From Anthoceros angustus (taxonomy: Eukaryota > Streptophyta > Anthocerotopsida > Anthocerotales > Anthocerotaceae): a stretch of DNA of 64,000 nucleotides. The DNA lies in contig MU008159.1 in the NCBI GenBank assembly GCA_010909165.1, forward strand, positions 1,488,001 to 1,552,000. The letters are read 5' to 3'. The stretch's first letter is position 1. Each line of letters begins with the position of its first letter. The notes beneath the pieces were generated by a model that made no database searches, was not told the origin of the DNA, and was given only the letters and a program-made list of their open reading frames with translations. A program made the position numbers and the translations under genes. Below, piece after piece: positions 34,791 through 47,999 of this stretch.

Positions 34791-36014
34791 CAAGTGCAAA
34801 AAGCCAACGACGGGTTAGGACATATGATGAACAAATGAGTGCCTTGAGTGACACTGCTAGTAGAGGGTAGCTTCTGCATGTCCGCTCGTCGTTGTCGCTG
34901 GGGGCAATTACGTTGTTAATGCCCAGGCTGCAAGCAATAGAAGCAATTCCCTTGCAAGCAATGCGCTTGTCATTAGGGTAAGTGGCAAGGGGGTGGCGCC
35001 TGATCCTCCGGAGTATCACCCTCAATAAGGGCCGATCCTACTGTGGGTGAAGAGAGCGACGTCTCCGAGGGCTGCAGTATGGGGCGCCTTCCTCCGCTGC
35101 TCCTATTGCTTCAAGAGCGAGATAGTCTCGTCTAACGGCCTTCACCTGAGTCGACCTCCATACTTGACCGCCGATGGGGAGGATTCGAATTCCCTTAAAC
35201 ACCAGCGTTTCAAAAAAGCTAAATGACATGCAAACACGATAATTTTTGAAGGGGGGGAATATAGTAACTTCTATCCACAAAGACCCCTTGTCACGAAGAA
35301 CACCTTACCTAGAATAAAGATATGTGCCCTACTTTGATAATGCACACACCCTTTACGAGGTCATACCGTTGATAAAAGACGCACTTTCAAGTGAACACCC
35401 TAGAACTGGAGCATAGTAGGGTGCGGGCCCGTCTGCGCTTTTGTAGAATGTTTAGAGGGCTTCCATTTTTATATGTTTATTACAACCGAAAACTTTTACT
35501 TTGAAGTGGTGGAACACAATGAAAACAATTGCATTAGAGGGAGTCTCATTTTAATCGTCGTAAGAACATTGCAACAAACATCGCTAAAGGAGGGAGTGGT
35601 CATCGGCATCGACAATAGTCATTGAAGAGTGCGGCTGGCGACTCATCCATGCCTTGCAAACCGAGTCAAGAACCACCGCCATACTCGGATGCGGTCCATA
35701 TCGTCGCCTCAAAGTTATCGTTCTCCTCCATTGCTTGCTCGTCTTCAATAGTATCATTCACAGGCCCACCATCCGACGGTGGACCGCCACACAAGATCTA
35801 GGGTTTGCCGACCTCATCCAAAAGGTCGCCAAATGTAGTCTTCAACCTTCCGCACTCAATGCAACCACTTGGGCTTTAAGGCAATGCCGTCCTTAAAATG
35901 AACAAAGTTAGTTGCCCATGCGCCCATGCAAGCATCCTTAAAATCAACAAAGTTGAGTTATTAAAAGATATGGGTTTTGAACCCGAACCTATTCATTACT
36001 AAACCTTTTTCCCA
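34791..36014. other. Non-coding DNA with a third copy of the 255-bp segment
   Basis: The stretch 35563-35830 repeats the piece found at 33612-33866 in duplication copy B, with scattered short insertions and deletions. A frame through it (HASRTTAILGCGPYRRLKVIVL type) may derive from a retroelement endonuclease region. The rest shows nothing recognisable. Confidence 0.6.
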
Positions 36015-37138
36015 ACAACAACAACAACAACAACTTTATTTATGTCCACTAAGGATGGAAGAACCATCATGGGACGTAGATAGTACAGTAAAGAGGTTTA
36101 AAAACCGAGTACACTTACGCACGTCCGAACTAGAGAAGCAGACTGTATGAGGGAAGCGAAAAGAAGGCAAAGACTACAAGGAGTCCAACAAGGACCGCCA
36201 AGATCAAGAAGCTCAGAGACATAGTCCGAGAGCCTAGGAATGTGGAAAGAGAAAAATCTGCAATGGAAGCCGCACATTCAAAAGAAGAGAGTAACGAGAC
36301 CGAATATCGGCATAGGCGGGACAATAAAGAGGAAGTGTGATTGATTCGTGATCCAAGGAGCAAAGCTTGCATCCTATCGCCTTGGGAGGGGTAGGCTTGA
36401 GCCAACCGGTCTCAATCCGAGGTGGTGGGAGCTAACACGAAATTGACCTATGAGTGTGCGGAGTTTGAAGGAAAGGGGGGAACCGAGGTAGCGGTGGTAG
36501 GAAATTTACGGAGGAGGATTAACTCGAGCTCGTCTTTGTAAAAGCGGAGTCTAGAAGTGAGAGGGGAAAAGGAAAGAGGGGACCAGTGAGGCGAAGGTAT
36601 CTTAATTTAAGGGCCCCGAATGGAGTGGTTGGGGGATGTGAGAAAGGGGAGTTGGGAGGAGGGAGAGGCTGTGGAGTCGAAAAAGGTTCAAACTCGAATC
36701 TTCTAAGCCGGTTGGCAGCTTGAGAAAGCCAAAGAAAAAGAAGCTTGTGGGTCAAGATTGAGCGAGCGAGCGGAGGACCTAAAGGCAAGGAGGAGGTAAG
36801 GGGATCCAAAATGGGATTAGCAATATCAAGGAGGTGGAGGCGGTAAAGAAAGGATGAGAGACGAAAAAGGCCATCAAGTTCGAGGGAAAGGCTGCAAATT
36901 CGTAAAGGAGGATGGGTAATGGAGTTGAACGCTTACAAGCAATGTGAGCGGAGAAAGGAAGATTGAACCCTTTCCACCTTCGCCCAAGAAGAAGGGAAAG
37001 ATCCGGCCCCAAATTTCAGCGCCATACAAGGCGGAGGGAATTACCATAGTGTTGAATACCGCTCAAGATTGATATCCTCAAGATTCATCCTCAGATAAAA
37101 GAACGCAGGCATGAGCCCATCCCTTGGTAGCGGAGGAC

Positions 37139-37798
37139 CTAAAGGCAAGGAGGAGGTCCAGTTAAATTTAGGACCGAAAATAGTGATACCTGATAAGTAT
37201 AGGATCGAACCATCTCCACCTCCTGACCATCATAATAAAATTTGCAATCACCCTTGTAATCCCGAGTGTTGAACCGCATAATCTTGGTCTTGCGCAGATT
37301 GACAAAGAGACCCTTGGTTTTACAAAAAAGGGATAAAACATCCAGTTGCTTTTGCAGGGCCTCCGGGGAATGAGATAAAAGAACAATATCATCCGCATAT
37401 AGGAGGATAGGAATACTTTCTAGAAATAGCCGAGCACCAGGGTCGCCAGATCGAAGAAGCCATTCCTCAAGCTCATCAATATACAACCCAAAGAGATTTG
37501 GGGACAAAGGGTCGCCTAACGCCAAGTTGGATAGGGATCCGTGGGAAGACAAACCACGGGAGTCTTGATTCGAGCAAAGACCCTTTGTAGAGAAGGGTAG
37601 CAGATGCCACAAATGAGGAGGCATCTTAAGAGATTGAAGTCTCAAACAACTTATCCCAAGGCATGAGTTGAAAGCACGCTTAAAGTCAACAAAACAACGA
37701 TGACGTGCTTCTTGGATGTCGAGCCCCTTCAACAATAGCCGGAGGGTAAAAGATGATCCAAAGTATTCGACCGGGCGAAACCGCTTGGCCCCGAGCAC
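37139..37798 (-). pseudogene. LINE reverse transcriptase domain
   Basis: The frame contains HRCFVDFKRAFNS (motif A region with the first catalytic Asp), LSNLALGDPLSPNLFGLYID (motif B) and ILLYADDIVLLSHS (motif C with the YADD catalytic pair), then FVNLRKTKIMRF. All three catalytic aspartates are retained. The frame does not connect to the endonuclease frame upstream or to the C-terminal region downstream, so the polyprotein is broken. Confidence 0.88.
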
Positions 37799-38772
37799 GC
37801 ACCTTAGCCTCCTCAGCCCAGGACGTAGTCAAAGTCTCCAAACAAGAGCTAAAGATCTTAGCATAGATAGACTCCACGGTGATAAATCGGTAATTAGAAG
37901 GGAGATAAGGGTCGCCAGCCTTGAGAATGGAGTGGATATCATTCTCACACCAAGGATCAGGGAAACCGAAAGACAAAGCATCATTAAACAGAGAGGCAAG
38001 ATGCGAGGAGAAGGAGGTAGAGTCAAGAACCGGAATAAATCCCGTGGATACCATTAGGGTGAGTACCACTCGAGCTGACAGCACGGGCAACGAGATTGGC
38101 GTGAAAACCCGAGACCGTGATCGAGGAATCAAAGGTGGAGGCGAGGGATGTGGTAAAGACTATGAACATAGGAGAGGAGTTCGAGTGGCTTTGAGAAGAA
38201 TGGGTGAGCGGTGTGGAATTCCTTCCAAAAGGCGAGCCACCGGGACGCTCAAGAGAGATAAGACGGTGTGTTCACTTGGATGAATTGGGACTTTTCATGG
38301 AGATGAAGGCTTTGTAAGGCTTGATGGCTTTGTAAAGAGCGGAATGATGGGATCCGGGAGGAGATTAAGTTGGCGCAAAGTGAGATGCAATTGAGAGCGC
38401 ATGCGCTACAATCCGCATCAAACCAGGATGGCGGGGGTTGGTTTGCAGGGAGGATGGCAAAATTTGAAAGGAAAAGTGGAGCGAGGTTAGAACAGCAGAG
38501 GCTAAGTGGCTGCAAGAAAAGGGAGGTGGGGGAATGGAAGCAAGGGAGGAGCGGAGCAAGCTGGAAAATTGGGGTACAAGGTCTTGTGGAAAGGTGAATC
38601 TGGTGGAGAGTGGGAGGGAGGGGATCCCGAGGGGGCGGAGGAACAAAGATCAAAACAATCAAGAAGATGGTCGACTCCAAACATGTGGAGTCCAGTCCAG
38701 AGCCTAGAAATACGCGAGAGAAGGCCGACGTCACCAATAACATAATCCAACTCGCTAGAAGAGGAACCATCA

Positions 38773-39390
38773 TCAAGAAAGAATTACCATTGTCTCCAAC
38801 GGGAGTCCGTTGAAAATGACCATGTTGTGGGATTCAGCAAGACGTAAAAGGGCAACACCATAGGAATTTAGTGGATGGGTGTCAGAGGAAGACCGATCGA
38901 GCCCGAGGTCGACAGGATCCAGCTGAGAAATTTTGTCGAAATCCAAGGAATCATAGATAGCAGCTTGTTGACAGCCGGTCCAAGCGTTGAAGTCCCCAAC
39001 GAGAAGAATATCAGCAATAGGGGAAAACTCGGAGATGGACTCAGAGAGATCCGCATATGGATTACCGCCCTGAGCATATTTGGAGGACCTTGGAGGGAAG
39101 TAACAGACGCCAACATATAAGTCACGGTGAGAAGAGAAAAGAGCAGCAGCAATTCGAACCCAGAGGACAGAGCTAAGCTCGTCATGACGAATAAGGGAGA
39201 TAAAAGGAGTCAAGGACTCCCGAAAATAGCAAGCAATACCCCCGAAAGCCTTGGGAGAGTTGCTGGAGACATGGTGTCTAAAGGTAGAAAAACATGAATA
39301 TCCGGAGAACGGCCTAAGGGGGCGGGTATGATGCTCATGAGTCTCTGATAGAAACACAATATCCCGCAATCCCGGCCGTGAGGAGATCAA
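38773..39390 (-). pseudogene. LINE AP-type endonuclease domain
   Basis: Signatures in order are DIVFLSETHEHH (metal-binding Glu), KAFGGIACYFRESL, DLYVGVCYFPPRSS, DILLVGDFNAWTG (the catalytic GDFNA) and a late SDTHPLNSYG segment with FNGLP. It is an apurinic-type endonuclease as in L1 elements, which nicks target DNA to prime reverse transcription. The N-terminal start and the join to the reverse transcriptase are lost. Confidence 0.85.
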
Positions 39391-39468
39391 GCATTCCTGT
39401 GGTGTAGATTGATAGATCCGCTTGCAATTCCAAGAAGCCGTGAGGATGCCATCACGGGCCCCGCATCC

Positions 39469-40030
39469 CTACGGGACATGCGCGGCAGTCTTGGGTTCCC
39501 GTATAACTAGGTCGTCATCAATGAAATAAGCCACCATACCCTCTGATTTTGCCTTCTTACAATCAAGCAACAATTGCTTCTTGCGTTCCCATTGGAGAGG
39601 AGTAAGGTCAGGGTTGACAAATATATCTTGGCCTTTCAAGTTTGTGCGTGCACGTAACACACGCAACCTGTCCTCAAGAGTAAAAAAACGCACAATATAA
39701 GTGGGGGATCGAGAATGGTCCTTACCCACTCTCCAAGCGTGTTGGAACCGAACATCGACCTTGATAACATCAGCCAAAAAACCCCTTACAGCACTTTCTG
39801 GAGTAGTTCCCGATATCCCTGTAATACGGAGGTTTCGAGATCGCTTATCGCGATCGCGGGACTCCGAAATGGTAGCAGTAACAGTGGCAGAGTTCGTCGC
39901 GGCCGTGACGGCGGCAAAAGATCGGGTCAGGGGGCCTATCCTGCAATTCTTGAATAACCTCATCATTCTTGGACATGCCAGTACGGATAGAAGTTAATTT
40001 GTCTTCAATAATAATTTCAACCTTCTCCAA
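39469..40030 (-). pseudogene. LINE ORF1 (RNA-binding, L1-type)
   Basis: A frame of about 165 residues ends at 39469. It contains the run SRDRDKRSRNLRITGI followed by AVRGFLADVIKVDVRFQHAW and VRFFTLEDRLRVLRARTNLK. This order matches the RRM-like and C-terminal domains of L1 ORF1 proteins, which coat LINE RNA. A coiled-coil-like segment upstream (40.0-40.5 kb) is in other frames, so the ORF is interrupted. Confidence 0.7.
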
Positions 40031-40948
40031 AAGGCCATGTAGGTCAATCGTGGTAGCCGGAGTAGAGTGTGGAATTGTGGTCAGCTCAACGTGCTTAGAG
40101 ATCGTATTAGCCTGCTCAGAAATCTTCCCTGTGAGCTCCTTAAGAGATGTCTGAAGATCAAGATGTCAAGCCATATCCATGCGAAAGTGTCTAGAGAAGT
40201 CTGCAATAAGGTGTTCCCATTCTGAAGGCTCAAAACATCAGCCTGTGTTTGCCGTAATTCATTGAGGAGGGAATCATTGGTCGTCTGAGGGCCTCAAACC
40301 TATCGATAGATCCGAGTGCTTGGCAGAGAAATCTTGAGTCTAGCCTCCAAGATAATGTGAGACTCCATGAAAGAAAGTATTTGTCCTCCAAAACGAGAGT
40401 CACCTGCCTCAAGACTATGAACCCTAGAGAACAGATCTGCCATGTCACATTGCACCTTGGATTCAAGGGAGGACGCTTTAAGGCCATCCGCTGGAGCCAT
40501 TCCCGCTTGCCAAAATACCGTAGTAGAACACTACTGAAAGAGAGATTAGCGCGCCATAAGCAGGTTGCCCAATTACTGCACTTTGGCCTGGGCCCCACAA
40601 GACGACTGGTGGAGCCCCAAGGCCGAAAACCCCGCATTTAGGACCTAAAAGAAGCCCCGCCCACACCACCGCACTCCCACGCCAAATCCTGCAAAGACGG
40701 GCGCCGCCAAAACCGTAAGGCCCCGAACCTCCACACGCTCCGCCTCCAGAAGCGACACACCGCCTCGCACCGCACCGCCCGCACCACCCGCCCACACTGC
40801 CTCCGCACCGCCCGCCTCCGCACCGCCCGCTCCACACTGCCTCCGCACCGCCGCCCGCCACCGATCGAGCTACCTCACACTAGACCAACAATCCCAAGTT
40901 ACAAACCAATTGAGCCACTACATATTCATTTTCTTAAAAGACACTATG

Positions 40949-41452
40949 AGGAGGCGCCGGCCGGCCGGCGCCCATGGGCGGTGTGCTAGGGGAGGGCGCC
41001 GGCCGGCGCCCATGGCCAAGGCATGGCGTGTTAGGAGGCGCCGGCCGCCGGCGCCCATGGGCGGTGTGCTAGGGAGGCGCCGGCCGGCCGGCGCCCATGG
41101 GCGGTGTGTTAGGAGGCGCCGGCCGGCGCCATGGGCGGTGTGTTAGGGGAGGACGCCCGGCCGGCGCCCATGGGCGGTGTGCTAGGAGGCGCCGGCCGGC
41201 CGGCGCCCATGGGCGGTGTGCTAGGGAGGCGCCGGCCGGCCGGCGCCCATGGGCGGTGTGTTAGGGGAGGGCGCCGGCCGGCCGGCGCCCATGGGCGGTG
41301 TGCTAGGGAGGCGCCGGCCGGCCGGCGCCTCCCTATCTCCACCCGCCCGCACCGACGGTGGTGCAGGAGGCGCCGGCCGCCGCCGCCTCCAAGACCGCCT
41401 GTAGGCCCACCGATGGTGGCGGGCAGAGGGAGGGCGCCGGCCGCCGGCCTTT
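40949..41452. repeat. GC-rich palindromic minisatellite, block 1
   Basis: About nine units of 33-46 bp, each with a core such as GGCGCCGGCCGGCCGGCGCC followed by CATGGGCGGTGTG and TTAGG or CTAGG. The core is self-complementary, so each unit can fold into a hairpin. Core lengths differ by loss of CCGG steps. The last part (41330-41452) is more irregular. Confidence 0.92.
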
Positions 41453-43480
41453 ACGCTAACCACCCATAGGGTGGGCAAACGGTGGTGCGCCTGTGACTAC
41501 CACTTCCTTGGGGGTTAAGAAATAAGTAGGGTTTTGTTTTTTCAGAGGAGCGAGGATAAAATAAAGGCGGAAAAGGAGGAATAAGCATGGATAGCACTCG
41601 GGCACTCGGAGTATACTCCGGACCGAGTGGCAACGACTGACCTACTATGGCGTGCACCGACTACGCCGGTAACGGATAAGTCCGGACCCACTCCAGTCCA
41701 AACAGATAAGTACGGAAAGTAACTTAGAAGTTGAGCCGTGAGGACTCAGGCGGCGCCACGTGGGCGGCCACGAGTGGAGGTCGGCATGCACCGCCAGACG
41801 AGCCAGGGCCGCAGGCAGTATTCACGCCCGCGGACCGGGAGGAGGCGGAAGAGGCCGGGCGTATGGTACTCCTCCGGGAGGCGGAGGCGGAGGCGGAAGA
41901 GGCGGAGGCATAAGGTCATAAGCCATGCACCTCGCTAGTGGAAGAGGCGCCTTCCGCCCAGTTACTCCCAAAGGCGCAGGAAGGCTGTCATTGCCACCGA
42001 GACACCGCAGCCTCTGCGCCCGCAACCCGGCTCGGGCGCTATCTCTTTGAGCGCCCAAGCACCTTCGAGCGTGGTTCCGCCGGGGTTGGAGCGAGCTAAG
42101 GAGGCGAGGAGGGCGCATCGTGCCGGTGAACTCCGGCCCAGCCACGAACAAGGGGAGAAGGCGATGGCACCCAAAAACTGCGGAAGTTTGGGAGCCATGG
42201 AACCTCGAGAGCGCAACATTGTGACCCGCGCTATCCGGACTTTGGGCCCGGCCGGAGGAAGCGGGAGAATTAGTGGAGGAGTGGCACTGGATGTGTTCCC
42301 GGTCCGACGCTCGACAACACCGTCCGGAGTTCGCCGAAGATGTTGGCGGTCAACAAGGAGGTTCGTCCAAGAACCTCGGGAGGACCAGGCGATGGACCTT
42401 GGAGGTCTGAGGCGCCTAACCGCCCAAAGGAGGAAGAAGGGGTGTGGTGCAGCCCCTCAAGGCGAAGGGAAGATAGGGCCGCAACACGGGCGGCGAGGCT
42501 CGAACGCAGAGGACCACCAACGGCTGGTTGATATCCGACCCGGACTGAGTAAGGCGGTAGCCGGATCATTGTCCATTGAACTCGCCACCAAGGTGGATCA
42601 CCTTGGTGATAACTGCTGGTATTCTCGCATGCGCCATGGGGAAGAGGCGGAGGAAGGATTATCTTCGCCTGCCAGAGGCCCGCAAGCTAAGGAGCGAGAA
42701 GCCTCCTGGGCCCCATACCGATCCATGTATGGGGACATTTGAACTCTGAAGGAGGGAGAGCTTGAGCGGGCGCCCGAGGTGGGGGCCGACCCTCGAGCCA
42801 AGTGGAGCGGCAAGGGCGCCCGAGGTGGGGGCCGACCCTCGAAGGCCAAGCGGACCGGGAGGAGGCGGCGGAGATGGAGGATCTCGGACTCCATACGTCC
42901 GAACGGACCCCTCACCACCCGAAGTATGGGAGGAAATCCCTTCCTCCTCCCGGTGCCCCACCGAGCAGGCAGCAGGAGGCGGCCCCGACCCAATAGCCCA
43001 CCACCACAACCACAGGAGCCCGCCGACCCGAGGCGAGAGGAGATGGAAGACCGCAAGGAGACCTTGGGCTGCGGCTCAAACTACCATTGAGAGGAATGGT
43101 AGTGCGGGGCGTCGCCGAAATGGAGAAGGAGGCGGCGGGGAGGCGGTGGAGCAGGAGGTCACCGCGCACAGCCTGCACGGTCCTGCCTCCGGCTGTGAAG
43201 AGGCAAAAGGCTTGCTCCGGACCCCTCACCTCCTCCGAGCCCTGTGAGAAAAAGGCGGAGAAGGAGCTCGCGCCAAAGGGCCAAGGAGGGTGAAGTGAGC
43301 CAAGACTCAGACCTAAGGGTCTGATTAGGTCCGAGAACCCACCGACTTACTCGGACTGGTATGGAGGTCCTCGATCATGAAATGCCGCTCCCACTACGGA
43401 CTTTGTGGGAGCCTCACTGCGGCCGTGGAAGAAACACGGCGGGTCAGCTACCGTCATGGACGGTATGCTTTGGGGTCTCG
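41453..43480. other. GC-rich degenerate sequence, no intact gene
   Basis: Open frames of 100-230 codons occur in several frames and on both strands at once, rich in Arg, Gly, Pro and Glu. This is what GC-rich DNA without stops produces. A GGAGGCGG motif recurs. A recognisable segment (GAGATGGAAGACCGCAAGGA followed by an ACCATTGAGAGGAATGGTAG block near 43090) recurs at 46.26-46.32 and 47.23-47.30 kb. This may be decayed retroelement body; no protease, integrase or reverse transcriptase motif was found. Confidence 0.45.
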
Positions 43481-46400
43481 GATGGCCGAGAAGACCCGGA
43501 GGTAGAAGCCACCGGGCGTATGGTACTCCTCCGGGAGGCGGTTGGAGGGCCGGAGGCAGGAGGAAGGCCAAGCTCGGCCGAATTGAGGAAGGCGGAAGAG
43601 GCCGGGAGGCGGAGATGGAAGACCGCAAGGACCGGACTAAATTCCTTCACCGGAGGAGCACCAAGGTGCTAAGGAGGCGGGAGGCGGTGGCCGGGAGGCG
43701 GTTGGAGGGCCGGAGGCAGGAGGAAGAGGCCGGGCGCAAGCGAGAGGGCTCGGGACTGGCGGAGGCGGCCGGCTAGACGAGCCAAGCCGAGAAGCCTGTG
43801 AAGGTGGCCAGGAGGCGGAAGCCGCAGTCGACCGCGATCACTATCGGCGTGATCGAACCGGTGGAGGGAGGCGGCGGCTCCGGCTATCAAACTGGCGGGG
43901 AGGCGGAAGAGGCAAAAGGGCCAAGGAGGGTGAAGCTCGGGAGGCGAGAAGACCCGGAGGTAGAAGCCACCGGGGCGTGGTACTCCTCCGGGAGGCGGTT
44001 GGAGGGCCGGAGGCAGGAAGGCCGAAGCTCTCGGCGGATTGAGAAGGAAGCGGGAGGCGAGAGGAATGGTCCATCGCAGGCCGGACTAAATTCCTTCAGG
44101 GAGGCGGAAGAGGCGGAGAAGGAGGCGAGGACCTCTGCGAGCGGAGTGGCCGCGGGAGGCGGAAGAGGCCGGCGCGCAGAGGGCTCGGGACTGGCGGAGG
44201 CGGCTAGACGAGCCAAGTGGAGGCTCGGTGAAGGTGGCCAGGAGGCGGAAGCCACAGCAAGGCCGACCGCGATCACTATCGGCGTGATCGCCGGTGGAGG
44301 CGGGGGTAGCGCAGCCAATCGAAAGGCGGCGGCGGCGGAGCAAGCAGACGAGCCGTGCGAAACCAGCCAGGAAATCGGGGACCTCGGGCGCAGTGCGGAG
44401 GAGGTAGAAGGCGGCGGCTGGAGGGGCAAGGACACCTTGGAGTTACAACCCAAGACGCTGGAGCAGCAAGGGGTTCTCAACGAGAGTCCAAGACTTGACG
44501 GGAGATAGGCGCCTCCGGCTCGAAGATGGAGCAGGAGGCGGCGGAGCAAGCGCGACCACCAGCCTGTGAAGCATGACAAGGAGATGGAGGATCTCGGACT
44601 CCGTGAGGTGGAGCAAAGAAGGCAGGAGGAAGGAAGCTCTCGAATTGAGAAGGAAGCGGGAGGCGAGAGGAAGTCTGGTCCATTAGGAAGGACTAAATTC
44701 CTTCAGTGGAGGCGGTTGGAGGGCCGGAGGCCCAAGGTGAGGACCTCTGTGCGGAGGGAGGCCGGGAGGCGGAAGAGGCCGGGCGCAAGCGGAGAGGGCT
44801 CGGGACTGGCGGCGACTAGACGAGCCAAACTGGAGGCTCGGTGAAGGTGGCCGGGAGGCGGAAGCCACAGTCGACCGCGATCACTATCGGCGTGATCGAA
44901 CCGGTGGAGGGAGGCGCAGCCACGCCAATCAAGGCCGAGCAGTGCAAGAGAGCAAGCACGAGCCGCGTAAACACTCGGAGGCCAAGACCCGGAGGTAGAA
45001 GCCACCGGGGCGTGGTACTCCTCCGGGAGGCGGTTGGAGGGCCGGAGGCAGGAAGGCCGAAGCTCTCGGCGGATTGAGAAGGAAGCGGGAGGCGAGAGGA
45101 ATGGTCCATCGCAGGCCGGACTAAATTCCTTCAGGGAGGCGGGAGGCGGAAGAGGCCGAGGACCTCTGCGAGCGGAGTGGCCGCGGGAGGCGGAAGAGGC
45201 CGGCGCGCAGAGGGCTCGGGACTGGCGGAGGCGGCTAGACGAGCCAAGTGGAGGCTCGGTGAAGGTGGCCAGGAGGCGGAAGCCACAGCAAGGCCGACCG
45301 CGATCACTATCAGCGTGATCGCCGGTGGAGGGAGGCGGGGGTAGCGCAGCCAATCGAAAGGCGGCGGCGGCGGAGCAAGCACAGACGAGCCGTGCGAAAC
45401 CAGCCAGGAAATCGGGGACCTCGGGCGCAGTGCGGAGGAGGTAGAAGGCGGCGGCTGGAGGGGCAAGGACACCTTGGAGTTACAACCCAAGACGCTGGAG
45501 CAGCAAGGGGTTCTCAACGAGAGTCCAAGACTTGACGGGAGATAGGCGCCTCCCTCAAGATGGAGCAGGAGGCGGCGGAGCAAGCGCGACCACCAGCCTG
45601 TGAAGCATGACAAGGAGATGGAGGATCTCGGACTCCGTGAGGTGGAGCAAAGAAGGCAGGAGGAAGGAAGCTCTCGAATTGAGAAGGAAGCGGGAGGCGA
45701 GAGGAAGTCTGGTCCATTAGGAAGGACTAAATTCCTTCAGGGAGGCAGGAGGAGGCCCAAGGTGAGGACCTCTGTGCGGAGGGAGGCCGGGAGGCGGAAG
45801 AGGCCGGGCGCAAGCGGAGAGGGCTCGGGACTGGCGGCGACTAGACGAGCCAAACTGGAGGCTCGGTGAAGGTGGCCGGGAGGCGGAAGCCACAAGGCCG
45901 CGATCACTATCGTGATCGGCCAGGTGGAGGAGGCGGCGGAGATTGGACCACCAATCCCAAAGGCGGAGCCCAGACGAGCCGTCTGGCTCGAGCACCGGAA
46001 ATCGGGGACCTCGGCTGCGGAGGAGGTAGAAGGGGAGGCGGCTGGAGGGCAGCAAGGACACCTTGGAGTTACAACTCCAAGGCAGCGTTCGACAAGGGGT
46101 TCTCAGAGAGTCCAAGACTTGACGGGAGATAGGCGCCTCCGGCTGCACGAAGATGGGCGGGAGGCGGCGGAGCAGCGCGGACCCCGGGCCCGAAGCTCGC
46201 GACAAGGAGATGGAGGATCTCGGACTCGGCTCGTGAGGTGGAGCGGCGGCGGGGAGATGGAAGACCGCAAGGAGACCTTGAGTCATTCAAACTACCATTG
46301 AGAGGAATGGTAGTGCGGGGCGTGGTCGCGAACGCGAACGAAATAGAGCGGCCCACGCTGGACGGAGGCGATGCAGCGATGGAGCAGGAGGCGGGGCGTC

Positions 46401-47780
46401 GCCGAAATGGAGAAGGACTGGCGAAGCTCGCCCGCAGAGTTGCCCGACCGTCTGAGAGGAGATGGCGAGTTAATGTAATGAGAAGCGAGAGCACCGGAAG
46501 GCATAAGAAGCCGTCCAGCTTGAGGAAGGCGGAAGGGAGGTGGCGGACCTGGAAGGCTCGGAGGGAAGAAGGGCATGGGGACACAGGCGAAGCTCGCGAC
46601 AAGGAGATGGAGGCGGTGGAGCAACGGCGGGGAGGTGGCCGGGAGGCGGACTCACAGGTTCGGACTCGGCTCCGGCTATCAAACTGGCGGGGAGGTGGTC
46701 CAACAAGCAGGCGCCGGCCGGCTCCGGAGCACCTATGGCGAAGGAGTATCGGGTGCTCGGGCACACGTGGAAGAGGCCGGGCGCAAGCGGAGAGGGCTCG
46801 GGACTCGGGAGGCGGCGACTAGACGAGCCAAACTGGAGGCTCGGTGAAGGTGGCCGGGAGGCGGAAGCCACAAGGCCGCGATCACTATCGTGATCGGCCA
46901 GGTGGAGGAGGCGGCGGAGATTGGACCACCAATCCCAAAGGCGGAGCCCAGACGAGCCGTCTGGCTCGAGCACCGGAAATCGGGGACCTCGGCTGCGGAG
47001 GAGGTAGAAGGGGAGGCGGCTGGAGGGCAGCAAGGACACCTTGGAGTTACAACTCCAAGGCAGCGTTCGACAAGGGTTCTCAGAGAGTCCAAGACTTGAC
47101 GGGAGATAGGCGCCTCCGGCTGCACGAAGATGGGCGGGAGGCGGCGGAGCAGCGCGGACCCCGGGCCCGAAGCTCGCGACAAGGAGATGGAGGATCTCGG
47201 ACTCGGCTCGTGAGGTGGAGCGGCGGCGGGGAGATGGAAGACCGCAAGGAGACCTTGGGCTGACTTCAAACTACCATTGAGAGGAATGGTAGTGCGGGGC
47301 GTGGTCGAGCGAGCAGAAATAAAGCTCCGGCTACATTGGCGGACAGGCGATGCAGCGATGGAGCAGAGGCGGGGCGTCGCCGAAATGGAGAAGGACTGGC
47401 GAAGCCCGATCAGAGTTGCCCGGCCAAATGCAGGAGAGGAGATGGCGGAGTTAGCGGCGAGAATGGCGGAAAAGCAGGCGAAGAAAGCTGCTGGTCCGAT
47501 TGAGGAAGGCGGAAGAGCAGCTGCGTTATGGTGGCGTGGCGGAGCAGCAGGAGTTGGGCGGTGGAGCAACGGCGGTTGCGGAGGTGGCCGGCGGCCCTTG
47601 CGACCTCGCGTGCGGCCGGCTCCGGCTATCAAACTGGCGGGGAGGTGGTCCAACAAGCGCGACGCTCGGCTCCGGAGCACCTATGGCGAAGGAGTATCGG
47701 GTGCTCGGGCACCGTGGAAGAGCAATTCAACAAGTGGATTCGGACTTTGCCTATTACCACCGAGCCCCGGGCTGAGGCCT
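43481..47780 (+). repeat. Nested direct duplications in GC-rich DNA
   Basis: A unit of about 1.03 kb starting near 43949 recurs from 44983: the AAGACCCGGAGGTAGAAGCC block opens both, and a GGAGGAAGGAAGCTCTCGAA block occurs at about 44627 and 45660. A second unit of about 0.98 kb from 45873 recurs at 46852. Parts of the two unit types are related to each other. Each unit contains an imperfect inverted repeat around CGATCACTATC and GTGATCG. Sequence is dominated by GGAGGCGG words. Confidence 0.85.
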
Positions 47781-47999
47781 CTCCGCCTCAGAATAGACGG
47801 ACCGGAAGGCCTGAGGGAAGAAGGGCATGGGGACAAAGACGGACTCTAGTGGCCCTGTTTGGAGCGGCGTGAGGAGAAGAGCCTCAAGAGGAGGCGAGGC
47901 CGGACCTCGAGGTAAGTTCACCGCAACCTGCTCGGGAGAAGGGAGGTGACGGCCCTGAAAGGGGCGCAGAAGGAGGGAGCCAACCCGACCCAAGACAAG

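Larger units (their letters stand above)
36015..40860 (-). mobile_element. L1-like LINE, near full length but broken
   Basis: The (CAA)n run at 36015-36040 is the (TTG)n 3' tail on the minus strand, preceded by the same 3' untranslated sequence as the plus-strand copies. Upstream in element order lie the polymerase C-terminal region (36.4-37.0 kb, frameshifted), reverse transcriptase, an endonuclease and an ORF1. The GC-rich stretch at 40.64-40.86 kb is probably part of the 5' untranslated region. The left and right limits of the element and its target site duplication were not determined. Confidence 0.82.

Noticed and set aside
42047-42742. Plus-strand open frame of 231 codons in GC-rich DNA
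   Set aside because: Several frames on both strands are open together and composition is Arg/Gly/Pro; no domain or codon pattern supports a protein.
43798-44579. Opposed 230-codon frames on both strands
   Set aside because: They arise from GGAGGCGG repeats that contain no stop codons in either direction.
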